The notes: generated by a model not told the origin, from the sequence alone. DNA of 64,000 nucleotides from Dehalococcoidia bacterium (GCA_022824185.1 JAJEAU010000007.1:55904-119903), one strand, 5' to 3'. Positions 9,650-18,210 are shown, numbered from the stretch's first letter. Made by a program: numbers and translations.

Positions 9650-11404
9650 ATGGAAATGGCGTCATCGGCCACTAATCCCAACATCCGGTACGAACCCGAC
9701 GACAAATGTCCGGCCACGGCGAATTTCACGACCGCTATCCAGGGCATATTGTTCGTTTTGGCGCCTACGATCCTCGTCGTCGCAATCACCGTCCGATCAG
9801 CCGGACTGGATGAGAGTTTCCTAGCTTGGGCCGCGTTTGCCACTTTGATAATCGTGGGAGGCATTGTGGCATTGCAGGCGGCGAAGATCGGACGATTCGG
9901 CGGCGGTCATTTCATTGTTTGCGGCGTTACCCCCAACTACATCGCGATCTCGATCATCGCCCTCGACGAGGGCGGCCCATCAATGCTGGCGAGCCTGATG
10001 GTAATCTCGGCCGTCTTCTATTACGCCCTCGGATTCTGGCTACCGTACTTGCGGCGCGTCATCACGCCTGCAGTCGCGGGCACGATCCTTATGCTGATTG
10101 CCGCACTGATTCTCCCGACCGCGTTCAAGCTGGTCCAAGATGTCCCTTCCGATTCACCTGGCTACGCGGGTTCGCTGGTAGCGGCGGTGACGGCGTTTCT
10201 CACGGTCGGTCTCGCACTTAGGGCACCTCGGAAGTTGAGACCTTGGTCGCTGCCCTTGGCAATCCTGAGCGGTTGTGCGGTTGCCCTCTTTACTGGCATC
10301 TACGACTTCGGTCCGTTTACATCCGCAACTTGGGTAGGCATCCCTGATCCTCAGTTTCCGGGGCTTGACTTGACACCTGATCTGGGTTTTTGGGCACTAC
10401 TGCCGATGTTTCTCATCGTGACGCTGTTGCAATCGATCAAGAACTTAAGCGATGCGATGGTCATCCAGCATGCCTCAAGACGCGAACCGCGCACGACAGA
10501 TTTTCGATTGATACAGGGTTCGATGTACGCGAACGGCACCGGCATATTGATGTCAGGTCTAGCGGGAACGCCGCCGACTTCCACCTACCCTTCGATGACC
10601 GCGCCGCTGATCAACACCACTGGCGTGGCATCACGTACTGTCGGCTATGCGATGGCAGCGATGATCGTTGTGCTCGCGTTTTTTCCGAAGGTCTCGGGTT
10701 TGTTGCTGACGATCCCGAATCCCGTGATGGGCGGTTTCTTGATCTTCGCAGTAGGTTTCCTGTTTGTTGAAGGGATACAAGCGGTTGTCAGATCCGGGCT
10801 GGATACCCAAACTGCGATGGTTACGGGTATCGCATTCGCGGTCGGGCTCGGAATGCAGCAAAGCAATCTCTTAGGCATCTTTATCGCCGACCCATTGGGT
10901 TCGCTACTCGGGAATGGCATCACAGTCGGTGCAGCGATTGCGTTGGGGTTCACGGCCCTCTTGGAGTTATCCAAACCGAAGCCGAAGCGTCTTGAAACTA
11001 CGCTTGAAATTGCGGCGATGCCGAAAATCGACGCGTTTTTGCAGGAAGTGGCCTCCTCGTCCCGTTGGGACCCTACGTCGAGCGACCGGTTACGTTCCGC
11101 CGGAGAAGAAACCCTGACGATATTGATCGATTCGAGGGACGGACCAGATCTAGATGATCATCAGCGCGAGAGGTTGTTGATCAGCGCCCGAAGGGAAGAA
11201 AACTCGGTGACGTTAGAGTTCGTCACGGTCTTTGACGAGGAGAACATTCAAGATCGATTGGCCTATCTAGGCGAGATGCATGAAACTGTTGACCAAAGGG
11301 AAATCTCGTACCGCATACTGCGTCACTATGCCTCTTCAGTGCAACACCAGCGATATCACGGCGTAGACATCGTGACCGTCGTCGTCGAAGGTTCATCGGC
11401 GTGA
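9650..11404 (+). CDS. Nucleobase:cation symporter-2 family permease with an extra C-terminal domain
   Basis: This is a xanthine/uracil permease-type membrane transporter of about 584 residues from the chosen ATG. The frame is open back to a GTG at 9554, but a TATAAT at 9592 favours the shorter form. About 12-14 hydrophobic segments fill the first two thirds. They include the family stretches GGHFIVCGVTPNYIA and the signature-like segment ending in NTTGVASRTVGYAMA. After the last helix about 130 soluble residues follow. These contain SDRLRSAGEETLTILID and end with ISYRILRHYASSVQH, a pattern reminiscent of RsbW/anti-sigma-type ATPase domains, although the usual asparagine of the N-box is not visible. 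The substrate is presumably a purine or pyrimidine base; the tail may be regulatory. It is convergent with the hydrolase gene, with 6 nt between stops. Confidence 0.85.
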   Translation: MEMASSATNPNIRYEPDDKCPATANFTTAIQGILFVLAPTILVVAITVRSAGLDESFLAWAAFATLIIVGGIVALQAAKIGRFGGGHFIVCGVTPNYIAISIIALDEGGPSMLASLMVISAVFYYALGFWLPYLRRVITPAVAGTILMLIAALILPTAFKLVQDVPSDSPGYAGSLVAAVTAFLTVGLALRAPRKLRPWSLPLAILSGCAVALFTGIYDFGPFTSATWVGIPDPQFPGLDLTPDLGFWALLPMFLIVTLLQSIKNLSDAMVIQHASRREPRTTDFRLIQGSMYANGTGILMSGLAGTPPTSTYPSMTAPLINTTGVASRTVGYAMAAMIVVLAFFPKVSGLLLTIPNPVMGGFLIFAVGFLFVEGIQAVVRSGLDTQTAMVTGIAFAVGLGMQQSNLLGIFIADPLGSLLGNGITVGAAIALGFTALLELSKPKPKRLETTLEIAAMPKIDAFLQEVASSSRWDPTSSDRLRSAGEETLTILIDSRDGPDLDDHQRERLLISARREENSVTLEFVTVFDEENIQDRLAYLGEMHETVDQREISYRILRHYASSVQHQRYHGVDIVTVVVEGSSA

Positions 11405-11410
11405 AGTTCT

Positions 11411-12337
11411 CTATCTGCGCAAGAGAGGATCGACAAACTCCAACATGGTCTCTACGCACTCCTCGGGTTGTTCCAATTGGAGGAAATGCGTCGCCTCGGG
11501 CAAGAAGTCATAGTCGACGCCAACAGCGTCCGAAAGGTCAAGCGTCGGAAGATACGAATACGGCAAAGTGGGGTCCGCGCCGATTACCTTGATCGGACAC
11601 TGATACGAAGGGAAGTTGATCAACACGGCGTACACGCTCGCGTACTCGATGATCTGGGCCTCATAGTCCCTCGGGCACCTCAACTCGAAACCAGAACCAT
11701 CATCGGCTGGTCTGAGCGTGGACCTGACGAAAAGATCAGGCACCCCGTCAACGACCTTCTGGAAGTTAGGGAGGTACGGGAGAATTGATGACAGCTCATC
11801 CAAGGTCTTGAAGCGAGCGGCTCGTTGTCTAGCCAGAGCCGCAACCCTCTCGGCGACTTCGTCGAACTCGAGGTAACTTTGTCCGGGTTTACAAAGTGGC
11901 GGATCGAAAAGCACCCACCCATCGAAAGATTCACCTTTGGTCGGGGTCAAAAGCATTGAGAGCGCCGACACCGAGTGATAAACCCCGATTTTCGGTTTCG
12001 CTCCGAACCACCGGTCGATCTCTTCAACGACGACTTCGTGATCACTCGCAAAGTTCGGCATCGTGTGGTTCAACAAGCTGCTAACACGATTGCTGCCGTG
12101 ATTCCTCAAGTCGTAGACCATCAAATCGAAGTCGTCAAGCAACAGCGACCAGAATGGGAAATAGAGATCGATCGCTAGCCCGTTGCCATGGCTGAACAAG
12201 AGTCGAGGACCGTCTGGGTTGCCATGCCGACGGACATGGATCACTGTCTCGCTGTCGACGTTAACGTCAAGCGTCTCGCGCGGTTGGGGCACCTGCCAGA
12301 TCGTGTTGTCGTCTGTGATCATCTCATTTTCGTGCAT
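11411..12337 (-). CDS. Alpha/beta hydrolase fold protein
   Basis: A cytoplasmic alpha/beta hydrolase of about 308 residues. Visible elements are the oxyanion-loop motif SHGNG (about residues 49-53), a YDLRNHG strand-turn, and a nucleophile elbow of form G-x-x-H-S-V-S. The elbow is unusual because the usual G-x-S-x-G second glycine is a serine. A C-terminal E-A-T-H supplies the likely catalytic histidine. ATG at 12337 was chosen; a TTG at 12343 and an ATG at 12322 are alternatives, all overlapping or touching the end of the phosphopantetheinyl transferase gene. This implies translational coupling. In context with an ACP and a PPTase it may act as a thioesterase or acyl hydrolase, but that is inference. 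Confidence 0.8.
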   Translation of the reverse strand: MHENEMITDDNTIWQVPQPRETLDVNVDSETVIHVRRHGNPDGPRLLFSHGNGLAIDLYFPFWSLLLDDFDLMVYDLRNHGSNRVSSLLNHTMPNFASDHEVVVEEIDRWFGAKPKIGVYHSVSALSMLLTPTKGESFDGWVLFDPPLCKPGQSYLEFDEVAERVAALARQRAARFKTLDELSSILPYLPNFQKVVDGVPDLFVRSTLRPADDGSGFELRCPRDYEAQIIEYASVYAVLINFPSYQCPIKVIGADPTLPYSYLPTLDLSDAVGVDYDFLPEATHFLQLEQPEECVETMLEFVDPLLRR

Positions 12338-13043
12338 CGTCAACGATGAACGCGAGCGCTGCGGCGTATTCGAGGGTGCTCAGGATTTCAATCCGCCAGG
12401 TGCTCGCACCGATCGGAGGGAAGTTCGCGAGGCAACTCCGCTGTCCATCCCTGATTTCAAGAGGGACTTCAATCTCGGATGGTTCAAATTTCGACATCCC
12501 TACGCCGATCGCCTTCAACACCGCCTCCTTGACGGTCCAGAAATCGAAAAACAGGTCATGTTTCATTCCGTCTTCCGTAACGGAATCGAAATGCGTCTGC
12601 TCGGAGAGACTCATGACAGTTGGGACCAATAGATCGAGATCGCGACGTCGACGTCGGATTTCGATATCGACTCCCAAGTTATCGTAATCGCCCACGGCTA
12701 TCAGACCATGGTCGCCGCTGTGGCTGACGTTGAAACCGACTTCCACCCGTTTCCCACCGACCATCGCGAACGGTTTTCCTTTTTCGGCCTCCCCGAAACT
12801 CAGTTCGGAGTTAGCGCAACCTAAATGGTCGCACAGGATCGACCGGAGAGCGGCCCGACAGAGCGCGAAGCGACGTTTCGAATCAGGAAGCGCGAAGTCA
12901 TGCCACCGCTCGAGCTCGCCCTGATCTAACCAACGCAGCGCGTCGTTTTCGCGGCCACCTACATCCGCCGCGTCAACTTTGTATATCCGTATATTTTCGA
13001 TTATTCGATATCTGAACCACCACGCCACACGGTTTGGCATCAT
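12324..13043 (-). CDS. Sfp-type 4'-phosphopantetheinyl transferase
   Basis: This enzyme should transfer the 4'-phosphopantetheine arm of CoA to a serine of a carrier protein. The protein shows the Sfp-family pieces in order: the arginine-rich helix (KRRFALCRAALRSIL), the FNVSHSGDHGLIAVG strand, the Mg-binding GVDIEIR motif, and FWTVKEAVLKAIGVG with its conserved W-x-x-KEA. Length, about 239 residues, fits the Sfp/EntD class. The frame is open to 13088, but the ATG at 13043 fits the family N-terminus better. A single-purpose target is likely because an orphan ACP gene lies 93 nt upstream on the same strand. The 3' end overlaps the hydrolase start. Confidence 0.9.
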   Translation of the reverse strand: MMPNRVAWWFRYRIIENIRIYKVDAADVGGRENDALRWLDQGELERWHDFALPDSKRRFALCRAALRSILCDHLGCANSELSFGEAEKGKPFAMVGGKRVEVGFNVSHSGDHGLIAVGDYDNLGVDIEIRRRRRDLDLLVPTVMSLSEQTHFDSVTEDGMKHDLFFDFWTVKEAVLKAIGVGMSKFEPSEIEVPLEIRDGQRSCLANFPPIGASTWRIEILSTLEYAAALAFIVDDARK

Positions 13044-13136
13044 GTCAGTTTTGATCGATCTGCAATCGAATAACGATTCACGGCGCAACGGAACGGATGG
13101 ACCGTTGCGCCAACAAGTCTTAAGAACGACCAGCCA

Positions 13137-13373
13137 TCAGCCGTCGATTCGATCAACCAATGCCTGCAGAGTTTCGATCTGCACACAGTCTTCAGGGGTC
13201 AGTGGCAGGTTGAACTCTTTGACGACCAATCTGCCGAACGCCACGATGTCTACCGATGAGACTCCGAGGGAGGATAGGCTGACGTTCAGGTCGCCCAAAT
13301 CCCCGACGGGTTTTCCGTCGACTTCAAGGTTTTCACTGATCAACTGCTTGAGTCGGTCTGCGGTTGATGCCAT
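13137..13373 (-). CDS. Acyl carrier protein-like protein
   Basis: A 78-residue acidic carrier protein. The modification site is the LGVSSVDIVAF segment, where S40 aligns with the phosphopantetheine serine of the classical DSL motif. The aspartate before it is replaced by serine and the leucine after it by valine. The start is fixed by AAGAAGGGGG, about 10 nt before the ATG; a frame extending 10 codons further upstream lacks such support. It is first in a unit with a PPTase and an alpha/beta hydrolase. No ketosynthase or adenylation enzyme is visible nearby, so whether it carries a fatty acyl, polyketide or amino-acyl group is unknown. Confidence 0.85.
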   Translation of the reverse strand: MASTADRLKQLISENLEVDGKPVGDLGDLNVSLSSLGVSSVDIVAFGRLVVKEFNLPLTPEDCVQIETLQALVDRIDG

Positions 13374-13412
13374 TGGGTGGTTTCCCCCTTCTTTGTATCG
13401 CACTAAGGCGCA

Positions 13413-13418
13413 ATTTTA
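13413..13418 (-). promoter_or_regulatory. Candidate -10 box (TAAAAT) for the ACP unit
   Basis: TAAAAT on the minus strand lies 39 nt before the ACP start codon. A convincing -35 box at 17 nt spacing is not seen. Confidence 0.3.
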
Positions 13419-13708
13419 GCAGTGCAAATTCAAAAGTCCGATTAATTTAACAGAGCATTCAAATTGGCTAGTCGAATGTCGTCCAAAATCCGTCGGTGAT
13501 TAGTTCCGCACGAATTCGGATTCGCGCCAAGAGTCGTGCCCGATCAATACCCCAATCGACTACGTTGGCTGCGAACTCCTATCCTTGACAGTCTTGGCAC
13601 CGAGCGAATGGGATAATCGCCGTTGTGACCATGACAAGCAACGCGAATTCTCGCTTAAACGCCGACGGTATTCGCTCGGCATATTTCCGAACAATCTGAG
13701 GTCGTCTG
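13419..13708. other. Gene-poor spacer
   Basis: About 290 nt separates the ACP unit from the membrane-protein gene. On the plus strand it holds a good TTGACA hexamer near 13585 and a GATAAT close to 13613, but their spacing of about 21 nt is too long. An ATG at 13631 opens only a 22-codon frame. I see no supported gene. Confidence 0.4.
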
Positions 13709-14389
13709 TTATTGCCACAAATCGGGATCGGGGCGGTTCATCAATCCCAAACCGAGGTACCCGTACCAGATAACCAGCAGCACGTAGCACCCCCTGGCCA
13801 AGGTAATGAAGGTGCCGCCACCATCGCTTTGGAGCACGGCCAGTATGAAGAAGACCATCACGGCCAAACTGGCAAGACTAGCCAACAGTGACACTATCCG
13901 GTTGAAGTCGTCTCTGGTGGAGAGACCCAACGCGAATATGAACCCGCCGAACCCTAGCGCAATCCCGCCAGCGTAGAAGAGAGCGGAGCCCGCGTGGTAG
14001 ACGGGAACGCTTCCACTGATCTGGTCGCTGGTTTGGGCGTCGGCCAGGACAAAATCCACGCCGCCGGCCAAGATCCAGCCGGTCAATCCGACCAAGATCA
14101 TGAAAAAGCCCATCTGAACGAGCGCCTTGCCGTTGCCTTGCAAGGTGACGTTCCGCATCAGCGCGTAGAGGCCGGAGAGGATCAGTGCCAGACCGAGGAT
14201 TATCGCGATGTTGGTTACATTGGTCAGAACGGCATTGCCACTCTTGGCCGTTATGGAGCCGACAGCGTCCGACACCTCGGCGCTGTCAATCAGCAACCCA
14301 CCTGGTTCGATGAGAAAGAATACGAAAGCGATTATCGGGCCGAATATTAAGGAGAGACCCGCTAGCCGATTCACAGACATCGTGCCCAT
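13709..14389 (-). CDS. Small integral membrane protein of unknown function (DUF4386-like layout)
   Basis: A 226-residue protein made of about six hydrophobic helices with short loops. It begins MGTMSVNRLAG, which is followed directly by a first transmembrane segment (LSLIFGPIIAFVFFLIEP). The start is secure: GTAGGAGG sits 7 nt before the ATG, one of the few strong Shine-Dalgarno sites in the window. The general pattern resembles bacterial DUF4386-type membrane proteins, but I cannot confirm the family. No partner gene is apparent; tRNA-Lys lies 245 nt upstream, also on the minus strand. Confidence 0.75.
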   Translation of the reverse strand: MGTMSVNRLAGLSLIFGPIIAFVFFLIEPGGLLIDSAEVSDAVGSITAKSGNAVLTNVTNIAIILGLALILSGLYALMRNVTLQGNGKALVQMGFFMILVGLTGWILAGGVDFVLADAQTSDQISGSVPVYHAGSALFYAGGIALGFGGFIFALGLSTRDDFNRIVSLLASLASLAVMVFFILAVLQSDGGGTFITLARGCYVLLVIWYGYLGLGLMNRPDPDLWQ

Positions 14390-14634
14390 GTTTGAACCTC
14401 CTACATATGATGTGACGGGGAGAATCCATCTGGTTCAACCACCATCACTTTACACCCAGAAGCCAAACAATGGCGGGCGATCTTAATGACGCGTTAAACC
14501 AGATCAAGCGCGGGGAACCCGAGACAGTTCGAAGAGTGCCCGTAGGCTCCATGGGTATACCACGGATCCGAAAATGGGGATTTGTATAGCCAATACCGTT
14601 CTCACAGTATTTCAAATTGGAATTACGGATCCTC

Positions 14635-14710
14635 TGGTGACGCGCCCGGGACTCGAACCCGGAACCTAGTGATTAAGAGTCACTTGCTCTGCCAATTGAG
14701 CTAGCGCGCC
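14635..14710 (-). tRNA. tRNA-Lys (anticodon CTT)
   Basis: The minus strand folds as a complete cloverleaf. The acceptor pairs GGCGCGC with GCGCGTC (one G-U). The anticodon stem is AGTGA/TCACT around the loop CTCTTAA, giving anticodon CTT. The T arm is CCGGG-TTCGAGT-CCCGG. Discriminator A and an encoded CCA end follow. Confidence 0.96.
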
Positions 14711-14746
14711 ATCCGTGATTCTAACTTCGAATCGCCTGATCAACTC

Positions 14747-14770
14747 ATCCGTTCCTCTTATCCGTTCCTC
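14747..14770. repeat. Two 11-bp direct repeats upstream of the cyclase promoter
   Basis: ATCCGTTCCTC occurs at 14747-14757 and again at 14760-14770, separated by TT. The pair covers the -35 position of the TATAAT promoter at 14778, so it could be a tandem operator or a simple slippage duplication. Confidence 0.5.
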
Positions 14771-14777
14771 AAGGGGC

Positions 14778-14783
14778 TATAAT
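14778..14783 (+). promoter_or_regulatory. -10 promoter box (TATAAT) for the cyclase gene
   Basis: A perfect TATAAT lies 44 nt upstream of the cyclase ATG. The position of the -35 box (CTCTTA) is poor and overlapped by direct repeats. Confidence 0.5.
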
Positions 14784-14827
14784 CTCTCGCGCACACGTTG
14801 ACCCACCTAATCGGACCGTAACCCGCC

Positions 14828-15772
14828 ATGCCTGAAGCTCCCCCATCTCAAGACGATCTCCTCCGCTGGCTCCACGAAGATCTCAACAACTGGGGACGTT
14901 GGGGCAAAGACGATGAGCGCGGAACCCTCAATCACTTGAGCCAGCAATCGATGAAAAACGCGCTGTCTCTGGTCGAAGAAGGCAACACCGTATCGTGCGC
15001 TAGAGCCGTGGGATTCGAGGCTGCCGTCGATGTGCCGCGCCCGCCACAGCATTACATGATCGGATCGGGTGACGTTTACAGGCCGGGTGAAGGTCCCGAC
15101 CGGCAAGTCGCGATCGACTACTTCGGGCTGGTTTTCCACGGACACACCGTCACGCACATCGACTCGCTCGCCCACTTTTTCTGGGACGGCAAAGCGTACG
15201 GCGGTAGGCCGTCTTCGGTCGTGTCCGTGGCAGATGGGGCAACCGAGCTTGATGTTACGGCGGCGGTCGGTGGAATCATCACGCGTGGCGTTTTGGTCGA
15301 TGCCCCGATGCTCCGAGGGCAACGGTACATCGAACGTGGTGACGGTGTGGGACTGGACGACATCGCGGCTGCCGAGGAACGATGCGGGTTTAGGGTCCGA
15401 AGTGGCGATGTCCTTCTGCTCCGAACAGGACAGCTTGGGATGCGCGAAGAACTGGGGCCGGTAGATGCTTACGTGGCTGGATCGTCTGGACCCAAACCCG
15501 AGATTCTGCCCTTCATGCACGAGCGATCCGTCGCCGTGATGGGATCGGACACCGGAAACGATGTACAGCCTTCGCCATACAAACGTTTCTCCAACCCAGT
15601 GCACCAAGTCGGAATCGTCGGTATGGGCTTGTGGATTCTCGACAACGCCTGGCTCGACGATCTGGCGACTGCGTGCGAACAGCGAGGGAGATGGGAGTTC
15701 CTGATCAACGTACTCCCGCTCCGATTGCCAACCGTTACCGGTTCGCCCGTAAACCCGATCGCGGTGTTCTGA
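14828..15772 (+). CDS. Cyclase family protein (kynurenine formamidase/metal-dependent hydrolase fold)
   Basis: A 314-residue protein of the cyclase/arylformamidase family, metal-dependent hydrolases acting on amide or ester bonds of aromatic or cyclic substrates. The signature histidine/aspartate motif is HGHTVTHIDSLAHFFWDG (about residues 104-121), matching the family H-x-G-T-H-x-D-x-P-x-H with threonine-valine in place of glycine-threonine. GVLVDAP and the C-terminal VHQVGIVGMGLWILDNAWLDDL also fit. The start lacks a Shine-Dalgarno site. It stands alone between tRNA-Lys and the convergent rnhB-yraN gene. The true substrate is unknown. Confidence 0.85.
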   Translation: MPEAPPSQDDLLRWLHEDLNNWGRWGKDDERGTLNHLSQQSMKNALSLVEEGNTVSCARAVGFEAAVDVPRPPQHYMIGSGDVYRPGEGPDRQVAIDYFGLVFHGHTVTHIDSLAHFFWDGKAYGGRPSSVVSVADGATELDVTAAVGGIITRGVLVDAPMLRGQRYIERGDGVGLDDIAAAEERCGFRVRSGDVLLLRTGQLGMREELGPVDAYVAGSSGPKPEILPFMHERSVAVMGSDTGNDVQPSPYKRFSNPVHQVGIVGMGLWILDNAWLDDLATACEQRGRWEFLINVLPLRLPTVTGSPVNPIAVF

Positions 15773-15784
15773 ACGCAGATCGCA

Positions 15785-16852
15785 TCAGTAATGCACGTTT
15801 CGAATCAGTTCGACGTCCATCGATTGACCGTCGGGTGAGCGAAACACCCCTACGAAGTCGATTCGCCAATTCACCTCTTCGGTGCCGATCTCTGACGCAA
15901 TGTAAGCCATCGCGGCGCGTTCTACTCGGCTGAGTTTTCGTGGCGTGACGCTTTCGACAATCTCACCCATTCGCTTCGAGTTTCGCGATTTGACCTCGAT
16001 GAAAACTAGGTCGTCACCGTCTCGCGCTATCACGTCGATCTCCCCGACCCCCGTCCTGTAATTTCGTTCCAGGATGCGATAACCCAAGTTTCGGATGTGA
16101 TCGACGGCCGCGTCTTCCCCGGATCGTCCCAAACCAGAGACGAGGGTGAGCTTAGCCCGACCAGCGATGTTCTCTGCCATCGTGGCCCCCAGCGCGCCCC
16201 ATGACGCATCCGCAATCAACCGAGCTACCGGATTGAACGAGCGGCGATGGATCGGACTCGGCCCAAATTCGTCGAGTGCTCGCAAGTGTTCGGATGTGCC
16301 ATAGCCTTTGTGCTTATCGAACCGGTAATCCGGATACCTGTCGTGCATCTCGCCGGCCATGATGCGATCCCGTGTCACTTTGGCGATTATTGATGCGGCA
16401 GCAATCGACAAGGATTGCGAATCCCCTCGGATGATCGAAAGCGAGGGCGTGGCGATGCCGATGCGTTCGACGGCATCAATCAACAGGAAATCAACGCGGA
16501 CTCGGTTGGCCTTAACCGCCTGCCTCATCGCCAACTTCGTGGCAGGTACGATTCCAATCTCGTCAATCCGATCAGCGTCAACTACGCCGACTCCAAACGA
16601 AGTTGCGTGTTCTTTGATGGATCGATAGACGGTTTCGCGCTGGTTTACTGTGAGGCGTTTGGAATCGTCGATGGCATCGGTGAGTTCTTCAGGTGCATCC
16701 AACGGCAAAACTGTTGCTGCTGCCACGACAGGTCCGGCGAGCGCCCCACGTCCCGCTTCGTCGATGCCAGCGATCGCCCGAAAACCAGCATCGCGTTGCT
16801 TGAATTCAAATCCGAACGATGGGCGCGTTTTCCCGACTGCACGTGACGACAT
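15785..16852 (-). CDS. rnhB: Ribonuclease HII fused to a YraN/UPF0102 endonuclease-like domain
   Basis: A 355-residue two-domain protein. Residues about 18-215 form RNase HII, which removes ribonucleotides and RNA primers from DNA: the catalytic DE pair is D31-E32 in IAGIDEAGRGALAGPV, further family blocks being VDFLLIDAV and SIIAKVTRDRIM. Residues about 230-353 match the YraN family, with the nuclease-like core GEIDVIARDGDDLVFIEVKSR carrying E, D and E-x-K. The two genes are neighbours in many bacteria but are normally separate proteins; here one frame runs through both without a stop. A TATTCT box lies 9 nt before the ATG. Confidence 0.9.
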   Translation of the reverse strand: MSSRAVGKTRPSFGFEFKQRDAGFRAIAGIDEAGRGALAGPVVAAATVLPLDAPEELTDAIDDSKRLTVNQRETVYRSIKEHATSFGVGVVDADRIDEIGIVPATKLAMRQAVKANRVRVDFLLIDAVERIGIATPSLSIIRGDSQSLSIAAASIIAKVTRDRIMAGEMHDRYPDYRFDKHKGYGTSEHLRALDEFGPSPIHRRSFNPVARLIADASWGALGATMAENIAGRAKLTLVSGLGRSGEDAAVDHIRNLGYRILERNYRTGVGEIDVIARDGDDLVFIEVKSRNSKRMGEIVESVTPRKLSRVERAAMAYIASEIGTEEVNWRIDFVGVFRSPDGQSMDVELIRNVHY

Positions 16853-16861
16853 GACGCGACT

Positions 16862-16867
16862 AGAATA
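16862..16867 (-). promoter_or_regulatory. Candidate -10 box (TATTCT) for rnhB-yraN
   Basis: TATTCT on the minus strand ends 9 nt before the ATG of the RNase HII fusion, so the transcript would begin at or very near the start codon. No Shine-Dalgarno site is present. Confidence 0.35.
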
Positions 16868-16907
16868 CGCTAACCGACCGCTCAGACGCGAACTTGCTGG
16901 AGAGAAA

Positions 16908-18044
16908 CTAAGCCGCGACCGGGACAGGTTCGCGAGTCACCGCATCTGCCAAAGGCGATTCCAACTCGATGAAACCACCGCCGAGCACCTTCTCACCGTT
17001 GTAGAAAACGATCGCCTGCCCGGGAGTGCAAGCCCTCATCGGTTGATTGAAACTGACCTTGGCAACGTCATCCGACAACATCTCAACGGATGCAGGTTCT
17101 TCTGGACTTCGGTACCGGATCTTCACGGTTAGGTCTTGGTCGTCCTCCGGAAGCCCATCGATCCAATTTACGGCCGATGCGTAGACTTCGGATCGAAGAA
17201 GCCCTTTAACCGACCCGACTGTGACTTTTCCAGACTTCGAGTTGATCGAGGTCACGTAGATCGGGCGCTTCGTGCCGCCCATCATCGGCAACCCTTTTCG
17301 TTGGCCGATCGTGAACTGGTGAATACCGTCGTGTTCTGCCAACACGTTGCCTTCGACATCAACCACCACACCAGGTCTGGGTTGATCCAATCTCTCTTCT
17401 ACGAACTCTCGATAAGTCCCTGTAGGGATGAAGCAGATGTCTTGTGAATCTGGCTTGTCCGCGACTGGCAACCCTTCTTTGCGTGCGATCTCCCTTATCT
17501 CGTCTTTGCTGAACCCGCCTACGGGGAAAGCTAGTCGCCGAAGCTGATCCTGCCTCAGGTTGTATAGGACGTACGACTGGTCCTTCATCGCGTCCGCGCC
17601 TCGCAAAAGCGAGCGCCGTCCTGCATCTCCTTCACCTATCTGCGCATAGTGCCCAGTGGCGACGATGTCTGCATCCATGAGTTCAGCCCGTTCCATAAGA
17701 AAGCTGAACTTAAGGCGGTCGTTGCACGCAAGGCAAGGGTGGGGAGTTCTTCCTTGCCGGTATTCGCCGACAAAGTAGTCGATGACGTGTTCTTTGAACT
17801 CCTTCTCGAAGTTCATGTAATAGTGCGGGGCGCCGATGATCCTGCAAGTCGCACGCGCATCCTCAACATCCTCGAGCGAACAGCAAGATTTCGACAACTT
17901 GCCAGCGCCTTCGAAAGGCGCTTCGAACAGGCGCATCGTCACGCCTACCACGTCGTATCCTTCTCGCGCCAACAGTGCTGCTGCAACGGAGGAATCGACG
18001 CCGCCACTCATGGCCACGAGCGCGCGTTTTTTCTTCTGGTTCAT
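16908..18044 (-). CDS. mnmA: tRNA-specific 2-thiouridylase MnmA
   Basis: MnmA makes 2-thiouridine at the wobble position of tRNAs for Lys, Glu and Gln in the cytoplasm, using ATP and a sulfur relay. The 378-residue length is normal. The ATP-binding motif MSGGVDSSVAA opens the protein (about residues 12-22). The catalytic cysteine is in HPCLACNDRLKF, and its disulfide partner is in DSQDICFIP. The C-terminal half holds the PUA-like and beta-barrel regions (QFTIGQRKGLP). It is monocistronic between rnhB-yraN and rsfS. Confidence 0.96.
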   Translation of the reverse strand: MNQKKKRALVAMSGGVDSSVAAALLAREGYDVVGVTMRLFEAPFEGAGKLSKSCCSLEDVEDARATCRIIGAPHYYMNFEKEFKEHVIDYFVGEYRQGRTPHPCLACNDRLKFSFLMERAELMDADIVATGHYAQIGEGDAGRRSLLRGADAMKDQSYVLYNLRQDQLRRLAFPVGGFSKDEIREIARKEGLPVADKPDSQDICFIPTGTYREFVEERLDQPRPGVVVDVEGNVLAEHDGIHQFTIGQRKGLPMMGGTKRPIYVTSINSKSGKVTVGSVKGLLRSEVYASAVNWIDGLPEDDQDLTVKIRYRSPEEPASVEMLSDDVAKVSFNQPMRACTPGQAIVFYNGEKVLGGGFIELESPLADAVTREPVPVAA

Positions 18045-18193
18045 GGGATTAGGAGAATGCGGTTAGGCCACGAAACTCGATCAACACGTGTTAACCGTCG
18101 AAAATCGGGACCTTCCTCTAATTCAGGATAAAACCGTGAGCTTGCGGCGGTTCGTTCTTCTTTGTACCGGCGAGTACTCACTTTCATAACCGA

Positions 18194-18199
18194 TATAAT
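18194..18199 (+). promoter_or_regulatory. -10 promoter box (TATAAT) for rsfS
   Basis: A perfect TATAAT ends 11 nt before the rsfS ATG, predicting a leader of only about 4-5 nt, too short for a Shine-Dalgarno site. Confidence 0.55.
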
Positions 18200-18210
18200 C
18201 CGAAAGCAAC

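Noticed and set aside
13631..13699. A 22-residue open frame near a TTGACA hexamer
   Set aside because: Promoter spacing is wrong and the peptide has no ribosome-binding site or recognisable sequence.
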